Positions 1 to 6,275 of a stretch of DNA of 8,289 bases are shown here, in pieces (within the stretch, counting starts at the first letter, position 1; the number at the start of each line of letters is the position of its first letter). Location: the NCBI GenBank assembly GCA_002455915.1, contig DKLU01000285.1:934-9222 (forward strand). Reading direction: 5' to 3'. Both the position numbers and the translations under genes were made by a program. The notes beneath the pieces are model-generated. The model saw only the letters and a program-made list of their open reading frames with translations. It was not told where the DNA came from and ran no database searches. The DNA comes from Chryseobacterium sp. UBA6632 (lineage in GTDB: Bacteria > Bacteroidota > Bacteroidia > Flavobacteriales > Weeksellaceae).

Positions 1-18
1 ATTAAAAATGTAAAAAAG

Positions 19-786
19 ATGATTGATACACATACTCATTTATACGCAGAAGAATTTGATGAAGACAGAAAAGAAGCAATTCAAAGGGCTTTAGATAAAG
101 GAATTACAGAGTTTTATCTCCCTGCAATTGATTCAGAATCTCACGAAAAAATGTTGCAGTTAGAAGCAGAATATCCAAACCAGATTTTTTCAATGATGGG
201 TTTGCATCCTTGTTATGTAAAGCCTGAAAGTTGGGAAAAAGAACTGGAAATCGTTAAAAATTATTTGGATCAAAGAGCTTTCCCGGCAATTGGAGAAATC
301 GGGATCGATTTGTATTGGGATAAAACAACGTTGGATATTCAGGTAAAAGCTTTTGAACAACAAATCGATTGGGCGATTGAAATGGATTTACCTATTGTGA
401 TCCACACAAGAGAAAGTTTTGATGAAACTTTTGAAGTATTGGAAAGAAAAAAACATCCAAAACTTCGTGGAATTTTCCATTGTTTTTCTGGGAATTTAGA
501 ACAGGCAAAACATGCCATTGACCTTAATTTTATTTTAGGAATCGGTGGAGTAGTGACGTTTAAAAATGGTAAGATCGATCAGTTTTTGAATGAAATTCCT
601 TTAGATAAAATTGTTCTGGAAACAGATTCACCTTATTTGGCGCCAGTTCCGCACAGAGGAAAAAGAAACGAAAGTTCATACCTTGATTTGGTTGCCGGAA
701 AGTTGGTTGATATTTATAACGTTGATTTCTCTGAAATTGATAGAATTACAACGGAGAATGCGAAGAACATGTTCGTTAAAATTTAA
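19..786 (+). CDS. tatD: TatD-family metal-dependent hydrolase (DNase-like)
   Basis: This is a TIM-barrel metallohydrolase of the TatD family, cytoplasmic enzymes that cleave DNA and are linked to DNA repair and turnover. The full metal-site set is visible in the 255-residue product: the N-terminal HxH (His5, His7 in IDTHTHL), Glu93 in GEIGID, His129 in VIHTRE, His154 in HCFSG and Asp203 in ETDSPYLAP. Length is normal for the family. The ATG at 19 puts HxH at the usual distance from the N-terminus. No Shine-Dalgarno site precedes it, only an A-rich stretch. Just 18 bases lie upstream, so its promoter or operon partner cannot be judged. It ends 4 bases before a bidirectional terminator. The family is clear; whether the physiological role is DNase or another hydrolase activity cannot be read from sequence. 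Confidence 0.95.
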   Translation: MIDTHTHLYAEEFDEDRKEAIQRALDKGITEFYLPAIDSESHEKMLQLEAEYPNQIFSMMGLHPCYVKPESWEKELEIVKNYLDQRAFPAIGEIGIDLYWDKTTLDIQVKAFEQQIDWAIEMDLPIVIHTRESFDETFEVLERKKHPKLRGIFHCFSGNLEQAKHAIDLNFILGIGGVVTFKNGKIDQFLNEIPLDKIVLETDSPYLAPVPHRGKRNESSYLDLVAGKLVDIYNVDFSEIDRITTENAKNMFVKI

Positions 787-790
787 AATA

Positions 791-815
791 AAAGCCTTCC
801 AAATCGGAAGGCTTT
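791..815. terminator. Bidirectional intrinsic terminator between tatD and the helicase
   Basis: A perfect 10-bp stem, AAAGCCTTCC pairing with GGAAGGCTTT, encloses a 5-base loop. It is followed by CTTTATTTC on the plus strand and by TATTTTAAATTTT on the minus strand. It lies between the converging stop codons, 4 bases after tatD and 2 bases after the helicase stop, so it can serve both transcripts. Confidence 0.85.
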
Positions 816-817
816 CT

Positions 818-2122
818 TTATTTCTTTCTCGTGAAATTTTTATTCTTAGGCTTTTTAAAACCAACCGAAGCTCCTGCCGAAGCGGGCTTTTTATTTCCTC
901 CTCTTGAAGAAGAACCCGGTCTTTGTGATTTTGGTCTTTCAGAACCTGCAGAAACAGGTTTATTATTAGAGTCCCTTTTCTGAGCCACAAGATTATCTGT
1001 ATGGAAAGGGTGATCTTTCACAATAGGAATTTTCATTCCGATCAGTTTTTCGGTATTTTTAAGATTCAATAAATCTAAACCATCCACAAAAGAGATTGAG
1101 TTTCCTTCTGCGCCGGCTCTTCCCGTTCTTCCGATTCGGTGAACATAGGTTTCAGAAACATCTGAAAGCTCAAAATTGATAACGAATTTCAATTCATCAA
1201 TATCAATTCCTCTTGCTGCAATATCAGTCGCTACAAGAACTCTTGTTTTGCCTGATTTAAAATTATTTAAAGCATTCTGACGGGCATTTTGAGATTTATT
1301 TCCGTGAATGGCTTCTGTAGAAATTCCGTCTTTCTGAAGTTTTTTTGCAATTTTATCGGCGCCGTGTTTCGTTCTTGAAAATACCAAAACAGATTCCGCA
1401 ATATCATTTTTTAAAATATGAGCCAAAAGGTTCAGTTTGTCTTCTCTCTGTACAAAATAAACGGATTGATTGATCGTTTCTGCGGTCGAAGACACCGGCG
1501 TAACTTCTACTTTTACAGGATTATTTAAGATCGAATTTGCTAATTTCTGAATTTCAGCAGGCATCGTTGCAGAGAAAAACAAAGTCTGCCTTCTTTGAGG
1601 CAAAAGTTTGATGATTCTTTTCACATCATGTACAAAACCCATGTCAAGCATTCTGTCGGCTTCATCTAAAACAAAAATTTCAAGATTTTTTAAGCTGATG
1701 ATCCCTTGTGAAATAAAATCTAATAATCTTCCTGGGGTTGCTACTAGAATATCAACTCCTTTTCTCAAAGCAGCTTCCTGATTTCCGGGTTTTACACCAC
1801 CAAAAATCACCAAATGTTTTAAAGGCAAATATTTTCCGTAGGCTTGAATATTTTCTTCAATTTGTATCGCCAATTCTCTTGTTGGAGTTAATATTAATGC
1901 CTTAATATTTCTGTTTGACGTTTTATTTTTAGAAAGGTTCTGTAGAATAGGAATGGCAAAAGCCGCCGTTTTTCCTGTTCCTGTCTGGGCGCATCCCAAA
2001 AAGTCTTTACCCTGTACAATTTCCGGGATCGATTTTTCCTGAATGGGCGTTGGGTTGGTATATCCTTGTTCCTGAATTGCTTTTGCAATAGGTTCTATTA
2101 AGTTTAAATCTGTAAAATTCAA
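818..2122 (-). CDS. rhlE: RhlE-like DEAD-box ATP-dependent RNA helicase (TTG start)
   Basis: This is a cytoplasmic ATP-dependent RNA helicase of superfamily 2, a group that remodels RNA in ribosome assembly, mRNA decay and cold adaptation. All core motifs are present in the 434-residue product: Q motif around GYTNPTPIQ (20-28), motif I AQTGTGKT (45-52), PTRELA (80-85), TPGR (129-132), DEAD (153-156), SAT (184-186), [10 protein letters not shown] (247-256), ATDIAARG (298-305) and HRIGRTGR (328-335). The tail from about 378 is basic, rich in Ser, Gly and Pro, with two similar KP-V/A-SAG units. Such tails usually bind RNA. The start is TTG: no ATG lies between the in-frame upstream stop and this codon, and starting here gives MNFTDLNL, the expected beginning for RhlE-type proteins. 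An ATT three codons upstream is a less likely alternative. A candidate promoter and a hairpin lie just upstream. The subfamily label RhlE is less certain than the helicase call. Confidence 0.93.
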   Translation of the reverse strand: MNFTDLNLIEPIAKAIQEQGYTNPTPIQEKSIPEIVQGKDFLGCAQTGTGKTAAFAIPILQNLSKNKTSNRNIKALILTPTRELAIQIEENIQAYGKYLPLKHLVIFGGVKPGNQEAALRKGVDILVATPGRLLDFISQGIISLKNLEIFVLDEADRMLDMGFVHDVKRIIKLLPQRRQTLFFSATMPAEIQKLANSILNNPVKVEVTPVSSTAETINQSVYFVQREDKLNLLAHILKNDIAESVLVFSRTKHGADKIAKKLQKDGISTEAIHGNKSQNARQNALNNFKSGKTRVLVATDIAARGIDIDELKFVINFELSDVSETYVHRIGRTGRAGAEGNSISFVDGLDLLNLKNTEKLIGMKIPIVKDHPFHTDNLVAQKRDSNNKPVSAGSERPKSQRPGSSSRGGNKKPASAGASVGFKKPKNKNFTRKK

Positions 2123-2149
2123 ATGAATTGTTTTTATAATTAAAGTAAA

Positions 2150-2172
2150 AATTCCTTCAAAATGAAGGAATT
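2150..2172 (-). terminator. Hairpin: lipoprotein gene terminator and probable helicase leader structure
   Basis: On the minus strand a perfect 9-bp stem (AATTCCTTC with GAAGGAATT) closes a 5-base loop and is followed by a T-rich run, TTTACTTTAA. It lies 36 bases after the stop codon of the lipoprotein gene, so it looks like that gene's intrinsic terminator, although the stem is AT-rich and of modest strength. The predicted helicase promoter lies upstream of it, so the same hairpin would also form near the 5' end of the helicase mRNA. Confidence 0.65.
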
Positions 2173-2179
2173 ATGTTTG

Positions 2180-2187
2180 CAAAGGTA
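2180..2187 (-). promoter_or_regulatory. Candidate -7 promoter box for the helicase gene
   Basis: The minus strand reads TACCTTTG followed by CA, an exact match to the Bacteroidota sigma-ABfr -7 consensus TAnnTTTG. It lies 57 bases upstream of the TTG start and just after the lipoprotein gene. No clear TTTG-type -33 element is visible at the usual distance. Transcription would start near 2175, which is inferred from the consensus geometry. Confidence 0.5.
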
Positions 2188-2208
2188 GCGTAAATATTTT
2201 TAAGCGAA

Positions 2209-2697
2209 TTAATTCACTTTTGTCCATTGTTGATTTTTTCTCAATTCTTCGAAAAATTTGTAAACTGCTGAAAGTTTTTCACTTCCGCGTTTCCCATAAT
2301 CTTCTACATTTTTAGAACCTCCATCTGCAAAATTTACTCTTAAATAAGATGTCGGAAGATCAGTAATATTCTTTTCACCATATTTATCATTTAAATTTTT
2401 TACATCTAAACCATCCAATAAAGCGATTAATTTATTATAATCTGCTTCTTTAATGGTTCCTTTGAAGGTTCCTTCTCTTGGTTTAGAAAATTCGTCTTTT
2501 GAGGGTTTATCATTAAAATTAAAATGTTCTGCTTCGAAAACGGCTGTTCTGTCTGGATTAATAGTCATTTTAAAAACAGGACAGAATCCGAAGCATGGTG
2601 TCGCTTCGTATTCTATTTTAGAATATTTTGATTTCACATTCTGAGAATTACATGAAAATAAAAAAATAAAAGCGCAAAGACCTAGTAAATATTTCAT
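2209..2697 (-). CDS. Small lipoprotein with a CFGFCP motif (DUF6438-like)
   Basis: The 162-residue product begins with a lipoprotein signal peptide: MKYLLGLCAFIFLFSC has a Lys, a hydrophobic core and a lipobox ending at Cys16. It is therefore predicted to be exported and lipid-anchored in the cell envelope. The mature part carries Y-E-A-TPCFGFCPVFKMTI (Cys35 and Cys39), then a GTFKGTI segment and TDLPTSYLRVNF near 112-123. I associate this pattern with DUF6438, a family of unknown function common in Bacteroidota; the assignment is from memory. The paired Cys could form a disulfide or bind a ligand, but no catalytic signature is evident. It has its own apparent terminator downstream and is divergent from the methyltransferase. 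I did not find an exact TAnnTTTG box upstream of it. Confidence 0.85.
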   Translation of the reverse strand: MKYLLGLCAFIFLFSCNSQNVKSKYSKIEYEATPCFGFCPVFKMTINPDRTAVFEAEHFNFNDKPSKDEFSKPREGTFKGTIKEADYNKLIALLDGLDVKNLNDKYGEKNITDLPTSYLRVNFADGGSKNVEDYGKRGSEKLSAVYKFFEELRKNQQWTKVN

Positions 2698-2802
2698 AGT
2701 TTAAATTTGAATCTTGTCTTTCAATAATTGTTCCAAATCCTTTGTTAATAAAAGTTTCAGAATAAATTTAATATTGGAAAAGACATTTAGGATAAATTTT
2801 TG

Positions 2803-2810
2803 TTATTTTG
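2803..2810 (+). promoter_or_regulatory. Weak candidate -7 box for the methyltransferase gene
   Basis: TTATTTTG differs by one base from TAnnTTTG and lies 25 bases before the ATG. No good -33 element accompanies it. In DNA this AT-rich, such near-matches are common. Confidence 0.25.
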
Positions 2811-2835
2811 AAGATTGTAATTCTACACATCTAAT

Positions 2836-3567
2836 ATGTACAATTTTTTAAAGTCGGTCGCCAAAAATATTATTCCTCAAAAAGCGCTTATTGAAAATGA
2901 AGAAAGATTCAGAAAGCTTTTAATTCCTTTTTATAAAGGGAAAGATCATCAATGTAATATTTGTGAGACGAATTTGAAAAGTTTTGCCCAATTAGAAAAT
3001 GGCGATTTAATTTGTCCTATTTGCGGAAGTATTTCCAGAGCTCGCCGATTGTATAAATTGCTGAATGAAGAATTTATAAAAAAAGATACTTTTTTTTTAG
3101 ATTTTTCTCCTTTCCGAATGCTGTATAAAAAATGGAAAAAGAAAAATGATTTTCGTTATTTTGCAACTGATTTTGGAAGTGATTTTATTGCCGATTATCG
3201 TTATGACATTACCAATATTGATGCTGAAAAAGAAACTTTTGATCTCATTGTTTGTTATCATATTTTAGAACATATTATTGATGATAAAAAAGCAATGAGT
3301 GAATTGCACAGAGTGCTAAAAACTGGTGGAAAGGCTCTTATTCAGACTCCTTTTAAAGATGGTGAAATTTACGAAGATTATTCAATCACAACGGAAGAGG
3401 AAAGACTGAAACATTTCGGACAGGAAGATCATGTGAGAATTTATTCTGTGAAAGGTTTAGAATCACGTTTGAAAGAAGCTGGTTTTAATGTGGTTGTAAG
3501 AACGTTTTCGAAAGATAATTACTACGGTTTTTCTCAGAATGAAAAAGTTTTGATTTGCACAAAATAA
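2836..3567 (+). CDS. Class I SAM-dependent methyltransferase with an N-terminal CxxC/CxxC module
   Basis: This 243-residue cytoplasmic protein is a probable S-adenosylmethionine-dependent methyltransferase of the Methyltransf_11 type; the substrate is unknown. Residues 40-63 contain two CxxC knuckles (Cys40/Cys43 and Cys60/Cys63), as in a zinc ribbon. The Rossmann-like part follows: strand 1 FLDFSP (87-92), an acidic strand-2 end ATDFGSDF, YDIT (123-126) resembling motif II, FDLIVCYHILEHI (135-147) as the post-II strand and helix, then LHRVLKTGGKALIQTPF (157-173), a typical motif IV region. Motif I is atypical, lacking the glycine-rich DxGxG loop. A block around YEDYSITTEEERLKHFGQEDHVR is probably substrate-facing. 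It stands alone, divergent from the lipoprotein gene and convergent with obgE. It carries runs of seven A and nine T. The fold is fairly sure; the substrate cannot be inferred. Confidence 0.85.
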   Translation: MYNFLKSVAKNIIPQKALIENEERFRKLLIPFYKGKDHQCNICETNLKSFAQLENGDLICPICGSISRARRLYKLLNEEFIKKDTFFLDFSPFRMLYKKWKKKNDFRYFATDFGSDFIADYRYDITNIDAEKETFDLIVCYHILEHIIDDKKAMSELHRVLKTGGKALIQTPFKDGEIYEDYSITTEEERLKHFGQEDHVRIYSVKGLESRLKEAGFNVVVRTFSKDNYYGFSQNEKVLICTK

Positions 3568-3577
3568 TCTAAATAAA

Positions 3578-3606
3578 AAATCCGTCTCAAATAATGAGAC
3601 GGATTT
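3578..3606. terminator. Bidirectional intrinsic terminator between the methyltransferase gene and obgE
   Basis: A perfect 12-bp stem, AAATCCGTCTCA with TGAGACGGATTT, closes a 5-base loop (AATAA). It is flanked by A-rich sequence on the left and T-rich ATATTTTG on the right, so both strands can terminate. It lies 10 bases after the methyltransferase stop and 25 bases after the obgE stop. Confidence 0.88.
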
Positions 3607-3631
3607 ATATTTTGAAAAATTGTTCTAAATT

Positions 3632-4615
3632 TTATCCGTGAAGTTGTTTCCAGATGGCATCTTTCAATTCCATTGTTCCTTCCCCTGTAACACCTGAGAA
3701 AAACAAAGGCTGTTTATTTTCAGGGAATTCTGCGGAGATTTCTTTCTTCAATTCATCATCCAAAAGATCAGATTTTGAAACGGAAACGATGAAATCTTTA
3801 TCCAACAATTCAGGATTATATTCTTTCAATTCGTTTTCTAAAATTTTAAACTCTTGGAAATGATCTTCAGAATCTGCCGGAATTAAAAATAATAAAATTG
3901 AATTTCTTTCAATATGTCTTAAAAATCTGTGACCAAGACCTTTACCTTCCGCTGCACCTTCAATAATTCCCGGAATATCTGCCATTACAAAAGACTTATA
4001 ATTTCTGTAATCAACAATTCCTAAGTTTGGAGTTAAAGTGGTAAATGCGTAGTTGGCAATTTTTGGTTTTGCCGCAGAAACAGATGCTAAAAGCGTAGAT
4101 TTTCCGGCATTAGGGAAGCCCACCAAACCGACATCAGCCAAAATTTTAAGCTCGAAAACAACGTAACCTTCTTGACCTTCACCTCCAGGTTGTGCAAAAC
4201 GTGGAGTTTGGTTGGTGGAAGATTTAAAGAATTCATTTCCTTTTCCGCCCATTCCTCCTTCCATCAGGATGATTTCCTGACCGTCTTCCATGATTTCGCC
4301 GATGATTTCTCCATCTTCATTTTTAGCGATAGTCCCGATCGGAACTTCAATATAAACATCAGCTCCGTAAGCTCCGGTCAACTGGTTTTTTCCTCCGTTT
4401 TCACCACGTTCCGCTTTTACGTGACGGGTGTAACGAAGTGGAAGTAAAGTCCATTCATTAGCATTTCCTTTCATGATAATATGACCGCCGCGACCTCCGT
4501 CACCTCCATCAGGACCACCTTTAGGAATATACTTTTCGCGGCGAAGATGGGCAGAACCTGCACCTCCGTGACCGCTTTTACAATGAATCTTTACGTAATC
4601 TACAAAATTTGACAT
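3632..4615 (-). CDS. obgE: Obg-family GTPase, ribosome assembly and stress factor
   Basis: This essential-type GTPase binds the 50S subunit late in its assembly and responds to GTP, GDP and, in studied bacteria, ppGpp. The 327-residue protein has the glycine-rich Obg fold at 1-157 (including [12 protein letters not shown]) and a G domain after it. G1 is GFPNAGKST (166-174), switch I FTTLTPN (191-197), and G3 [16 protein letters not shown] (213-228). G4 appears as SKSD (280-283) instead of the canonical NKxD, and G5 as SGVTGEG. There is no C-terminal OCT domain, consistent with the shorter Obg form. The protein starts [11 protein letters not shown], a typical Obg beginning. The ATG is only 4 bases from the end of a 7-bp repeat array filling the gap to adk. 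It is last in the inferred hpt-adk-obgE operon and no promoter box was found directly upstream. Confidence 0.97.
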   Translation of the reverse strand: MSNFVDYVKIHCKSGHGGAGSAHLRREKYIPKGGPDGGDGGRGGHIIMKGNANEWTLLPLRYTRHVKAERGENGGKNQLTGAYGADVYIEVPIGTIAKNEDGEIIGEIMEDGQEIILMEGGMGGKGNEFFKSSTNQTPRFAQPGGEGQEGYVVFELKILADVGLVGFPNAGKSTLLASVSAAKPKIANYAFTTLTPNLGIVDYRNYKSFVMADIPGIIEGAAEGKGLGHRFLRHIERNSILLFLIPADSEDHFQEFKILENELKEYNPELLDKDFIVSVSKSDLLDDELKKEISAEFPENKQPLFFSGVTGEGTMELKDAIWKQLHG

Positions 4616-4619
4616 ATTT

Positions 4620-4696
4620 TTAGGTCTTAGGATTTAGGGCTTAGAGCTCAGGATTTAGCGTAAACACCTATTACCTAACTCCTAAGCCCTAATTCC
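4620..4696. repeat. Eleven-unit degenerate heptad array, direct then inverted, filling the adk-obgE gap
   Basis: The 77 bases divide without remainder into eleven 7-bp units. The first six, 4620-4661, follow TTAGGNN (for example TTAGGTC, TTAGGAT, TTAGGGC, TTAGAGC). The next five, 4662-4696, follow the reverse complement pattern TAANNCC (for example TAACTCC, TAAGCCC, TAATTCC). The outer units pair best: TTAGGGCTTAG at 4634-4644 is exactly complementary to CTAAGCCCTAA at 4682-4692, so the transcript can fold into an imperfect hairpin. The array abuts the adk stop codon and ends 4 bases before the obgE start. Its function is unknown. Confidence 0.8.
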
Positions 4697-5275
4697 TTAT
4701 TTTACTTTTTCTACTTCAGCGAAAAGTTTTTCAGAGATCTCGTTGATTTCGCCAACACCGTTGATCTCTACATATTTGCCTTGTTGCTTGTACAATTCGG
4801 CTACTTCTGCTGTTTTTGCGTAGTATTCTTTAATTCTGTTTTCGATGATTTCTACATTGCTGTCATCAGATCTTCCGCTGATTTCTCCTCTTTTTAATAG
4901 TCTTTCCACCAAAAGAGTATCTTCAACAACTAATGAAAGACAAACATCGATCTCATCGTTTAATTCTTCTTTTACAATTTTTTCCAAAGCTGCCGTCTGA
5001 ACTGCCGTTCTAGGATATCCGTCGAAGATAAATCCTGACGCATCGGTCGGTTTTCTGATTTCGTCAATCAGCATATCTGTCGTTACCTGATCCGGAACCA
5101 ATTCGCCTTTATCAATGTAAGATTTAGCCAGTTTCCCAAGCTCAGTATCATTTTTCATGTTGAATCTGAAAAGATCACCTGTTGAGATTTGCTTTAAATT
5201 GAATTTCTCGATTAAGTTTTGCGCTTGAGTTCCTTTTCCACTTCCTGGAGGGCCGAACAGAACAATGTTTATCAT
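4697..5275 (-). CDS. adk: Adenylate kinase
   Basis: This cytoplasmic enzyme interconverts AMP plus ATP with two ADP, setting the adenylate energy balance. The 192-residue product has the P-loop GPPGSGKGT (8-16), the NMP-binding STGDLFR (31-37), KGELVPD (56-62), FDGYPRT (84-90) and the arginines in RLLKRGEISGRSDD (125-138). The LID is the short form without the four-cysteine zinc site, which explains the length of 192 residues compared with about 214 in E. coli. The ATG gives MINIVLFGPPG, a standard N-terminus. It lies between hpt and obgE on the same strand. The gaps on both sides are filled with heptad repeats and I found no promoter box for it, so co-transcription with hpt is likely. Confidence 0.98.
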   Translation of the reverse strand: MINIVLFGPPGSGKGTQAQNLIEKFNLKQISTGDLFRFNMKNDTELGKLAKSYIDKGELVPDQVTTDMLIDEIRKPTDASGFIFDGYPRTAVQTAALEKIVKEELNDEIDVCLSLVVEDTLLVERLLKRGEISGRSDDSNVEIIENRIKEYYAKTAEVAELYKQQGKYVEINGVGEINEISEKLFAEVEKVK

Positions 5276-5290
5276 AATGTTGTTTTGCTT

Positions 5291-5431
5291 CTGGCAATTG
5301 GCAACTGGCTTTTGGCTTTTTACCTTTATCCGATCTGCTTTTAGCCTTTAGCGTTTTTAAGTTATTATTAAATTTATTTCTTTATTTTACTTTTTGAGCT
5401 AAAAGCTATCAGCTAATAGCCAACAGCGTTT
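5291..5431. repeat. Heptad repeat arms around an AT-rich spacer in the hpt-adk gap
   Basis: The left arm, 5291-5353, reads as nine consecutive 7-bp units such as CTGGCAA, TTGGCAA, CTGGCTT, TTGGCTT, and later TTTAGCC, TTTAGCG; the units in between are more diverged. The right arm, 5397-5431, reads as five inverted units: AGCTAAA, AGCTATC, AGCTAAT, AGCCAAC, AGCGTTT. A 43-base AT-rich spacer separates them. GCTTTTAGC at 5337-5345 is exactly complementary to GCTAAAAGC at 5398-5406. The last right-arm unit overlaps the hpt stop codon, and the left arm ends 15 bases before the adk start. The design matches the adk-obgE gap but with a TTAGC/TTGGC core. Confidence 0.72.
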
Positions 5432-5984
5432 AATGGTTGATTTGTCCGTCTTCTAATTGATAAAGATTTGGTAGGTTTCTTCCTAACTCATCGTAATCCA
5501 ATCCGTATCCTAGAACAAATTTGTTTGGAATTTCTTTTCCAATATAATCTAACTGGAAATCTTTTTTATACACTTCAGGTTTCAATAAGAATGAAGCTAT
5601 TTTTACAGATTTCGGACGTTGCGTTTCGTTAAAATATTTGAAAAGACTTTCAACCGTATTTCCTGTATCCACGATATCTTCTACCAAGATAATGTGACGG
5701 TCTTTTACGTCTTTCGTCAGTTCCATTTTCTGGTAAACGATTCCTGTAGATTCAGTTCCTGCGTAAGAGCTCATTTGAATGAAAGCAATCTCACATTCTC
5801 CAGGATAATGCTTCAAAAGGTCTGAGAAGAACATGATCACTCCGTTCAAAACCCCAATGAAAACAGGTACTTCATCCTTATAATCGTCATAAATTTTTAA
5901 AGCCGTAGCTTTTACAATCTCCTGAATCTCGGCATCCTCCAAATAAGGAACGAAAGTTTTGTCGTGAACTTTAATACTCTCCAT
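5430..5984 (-). CDS. hpt: Hypoxanthine (guanine) phosphoribosyltransferase
   Basis: This cytoplasmic purine-salvage enzyme joins hypoxanthine or guanine to PRPP, giving IMP or GMP. In the 184-residue product the PRPP loop is VEDIVDTGNT (101-110), preceded by the hydrophobic strand HIIL. An SSYAGT loop (72-77) matches the flexible active-site loop region, GVLNGV (44-49) resembles the pyrophosphate-binding loop, and FVLGYGLDY (156-164) lies where the base-binding aromatic and metal-binding Asp usually occur. Length is normal for the family. The ATG at 5984 is preceded by a T-rich leader without a Shine-Dalgarno site and by a good promoter box. It is first in the inferred hpt-adk-obgE operon, an arrangement I recall from other Flavobacteriia. 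Confidence 0.96.
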   Translation of the reverse strand: MESIKVHDKTFVPYLEDAEIQEIVKATALKIYDDYKDEVPVFIGVLNGVIMFFSDLLKHYPGECEIAFIQMSSYAGTESTGIVYQKMELTKDVKDRHIILVEDIVDTGNTVESLFKYFNETQRPKSVKIASFLLKPEVYKKDFQLDYIGKEIPNKFVLGYGLDYDELGRNLPNLYQLEDGQINH

Positions 5985-6003
5985 AAAAAATTTTAGTAGG
6001 CTG

Positions 6004-6011
6004 CAAAGTTA
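6004..6011 (-). promoter_or_regulatory. Candidate -7 promoter box for hpt-adk-obgE
   Basis: The minus strand reads TAACTTTG followed by C, an exact match to TAnnTTTG. It is 19 bases upstream of the hpt ATG, which implies a very short leader of roughly 15 bases. A TTTC at 6024-6027 (minus strand) is a near-match to TTTG, but it is close for a -33 element. Confidence 0.55.
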
Positions 6012-6055
6012 CGGATTTTTGATGAAAGTTTCCTATGAGTTTGATTGGGTTTGTG

Positions 6056-6103
6056 TTTTAGGGTTTTAGTGTATTAGCGTCTGAGAGTTTTAGTGTTGGA
6101 AAG
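6056..6103. repeat. Degenerate octamer tandem array upstream of hpt
   Basis: Six consecutive 8-bp units can be read: TTTTAGGG, TTTTAGTG, TATTAGCG, TCTGAGAG, TTTTAGTG, TTGGAAAG. The consensus is roughly TNTTAGNG. Two units are identical and one is poor. It shares the TTAG core with the heptad arrays but has an 8-bp period, and no inverted arm is visible next to it. Confidence 0.55.
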
Positions 6104-6116
6104 TTTTTTTTCTGTA

Positions 6117-6153
6117 TGTCATTCAGAACGAAGCGTAGTGGAGTGAAGAATCT
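6117..6153 (+). repeat. Intergenic repeat of the TGTCATTC...GAAGAATCT type
   Basis: The sequence begins TGTCATTCAGAACGAAG and ends GAGTGAAGAATCT. I recognise this as a common intergenic repeat in Bacteroidota genomes, from memory. A shorter, diverged relative occurs in inverted orientation at 6502-6527. Confidence 0.55.
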
Positions 6154-6275
6154 ATTTTTAAAACAAAGACCACAAAGTTTTTGTTTAAAATTATTGTGTA
6201 TATTTTTCGTTCGCAAAGGCGTTTGACTACGTCGAATCTTCGATTTCACTTAGCAAAGATATTACAGCCTGAAAA
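6154..6275. other. AT-rich filler with short repeat-like fragments, no gene seen
   Basis: Nothing here reads as a gene. Short fragments resemble the neighbouring repeats: CGCAAAGGCG at 6212-6221, GACTACGTCGAATCTT at 6225-6240 (its reverse complement recalls the end of the TGTCATT-type repeat), and TTAGCAAAG at 6250-6258. They look like eroded repeat copies, but none is long enough to define an element. Confidence 0.35.

Noticed and set aside
676..990. Minus-strand frame spanning the tatD end and the helicase tail
   Set aside because: It crosses the bidirectional terminator and overlaps two confident genes in other frames.
280..3632. SKSD in place of NKxD in Obg as a sign of lost guanine specificity
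   Set aside because: The Lys and Asp that matter most are kept, and I recall similar T/S-K-S-D variants in Bacteroidota Obg proteins, so it is likely a lineage feature (the Obg motif lies near 3767-3778).
4172..4447. Plus-strand frame antisense to obgE
   Set aside because: It lies wholly within the well-supported Obg coding region and has no domain or initiation signal.
4620..4696. CRISPR array or telomere-like repeat as an explanation of the heptads
   Set aside because: Units are 7 bp, without spacers, degenerate and with an inverted half; there are no cas genes, and the array is internal to an operon and not at a replicon end.
6058..6249. Minus-strand open frame of 63 codons in the large intergenic region
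   Set aside because: It runs across octamer and TGTCATT-type repeats, has a Lys/Asn/Phe-rich composition without any domain, and no supported start context.
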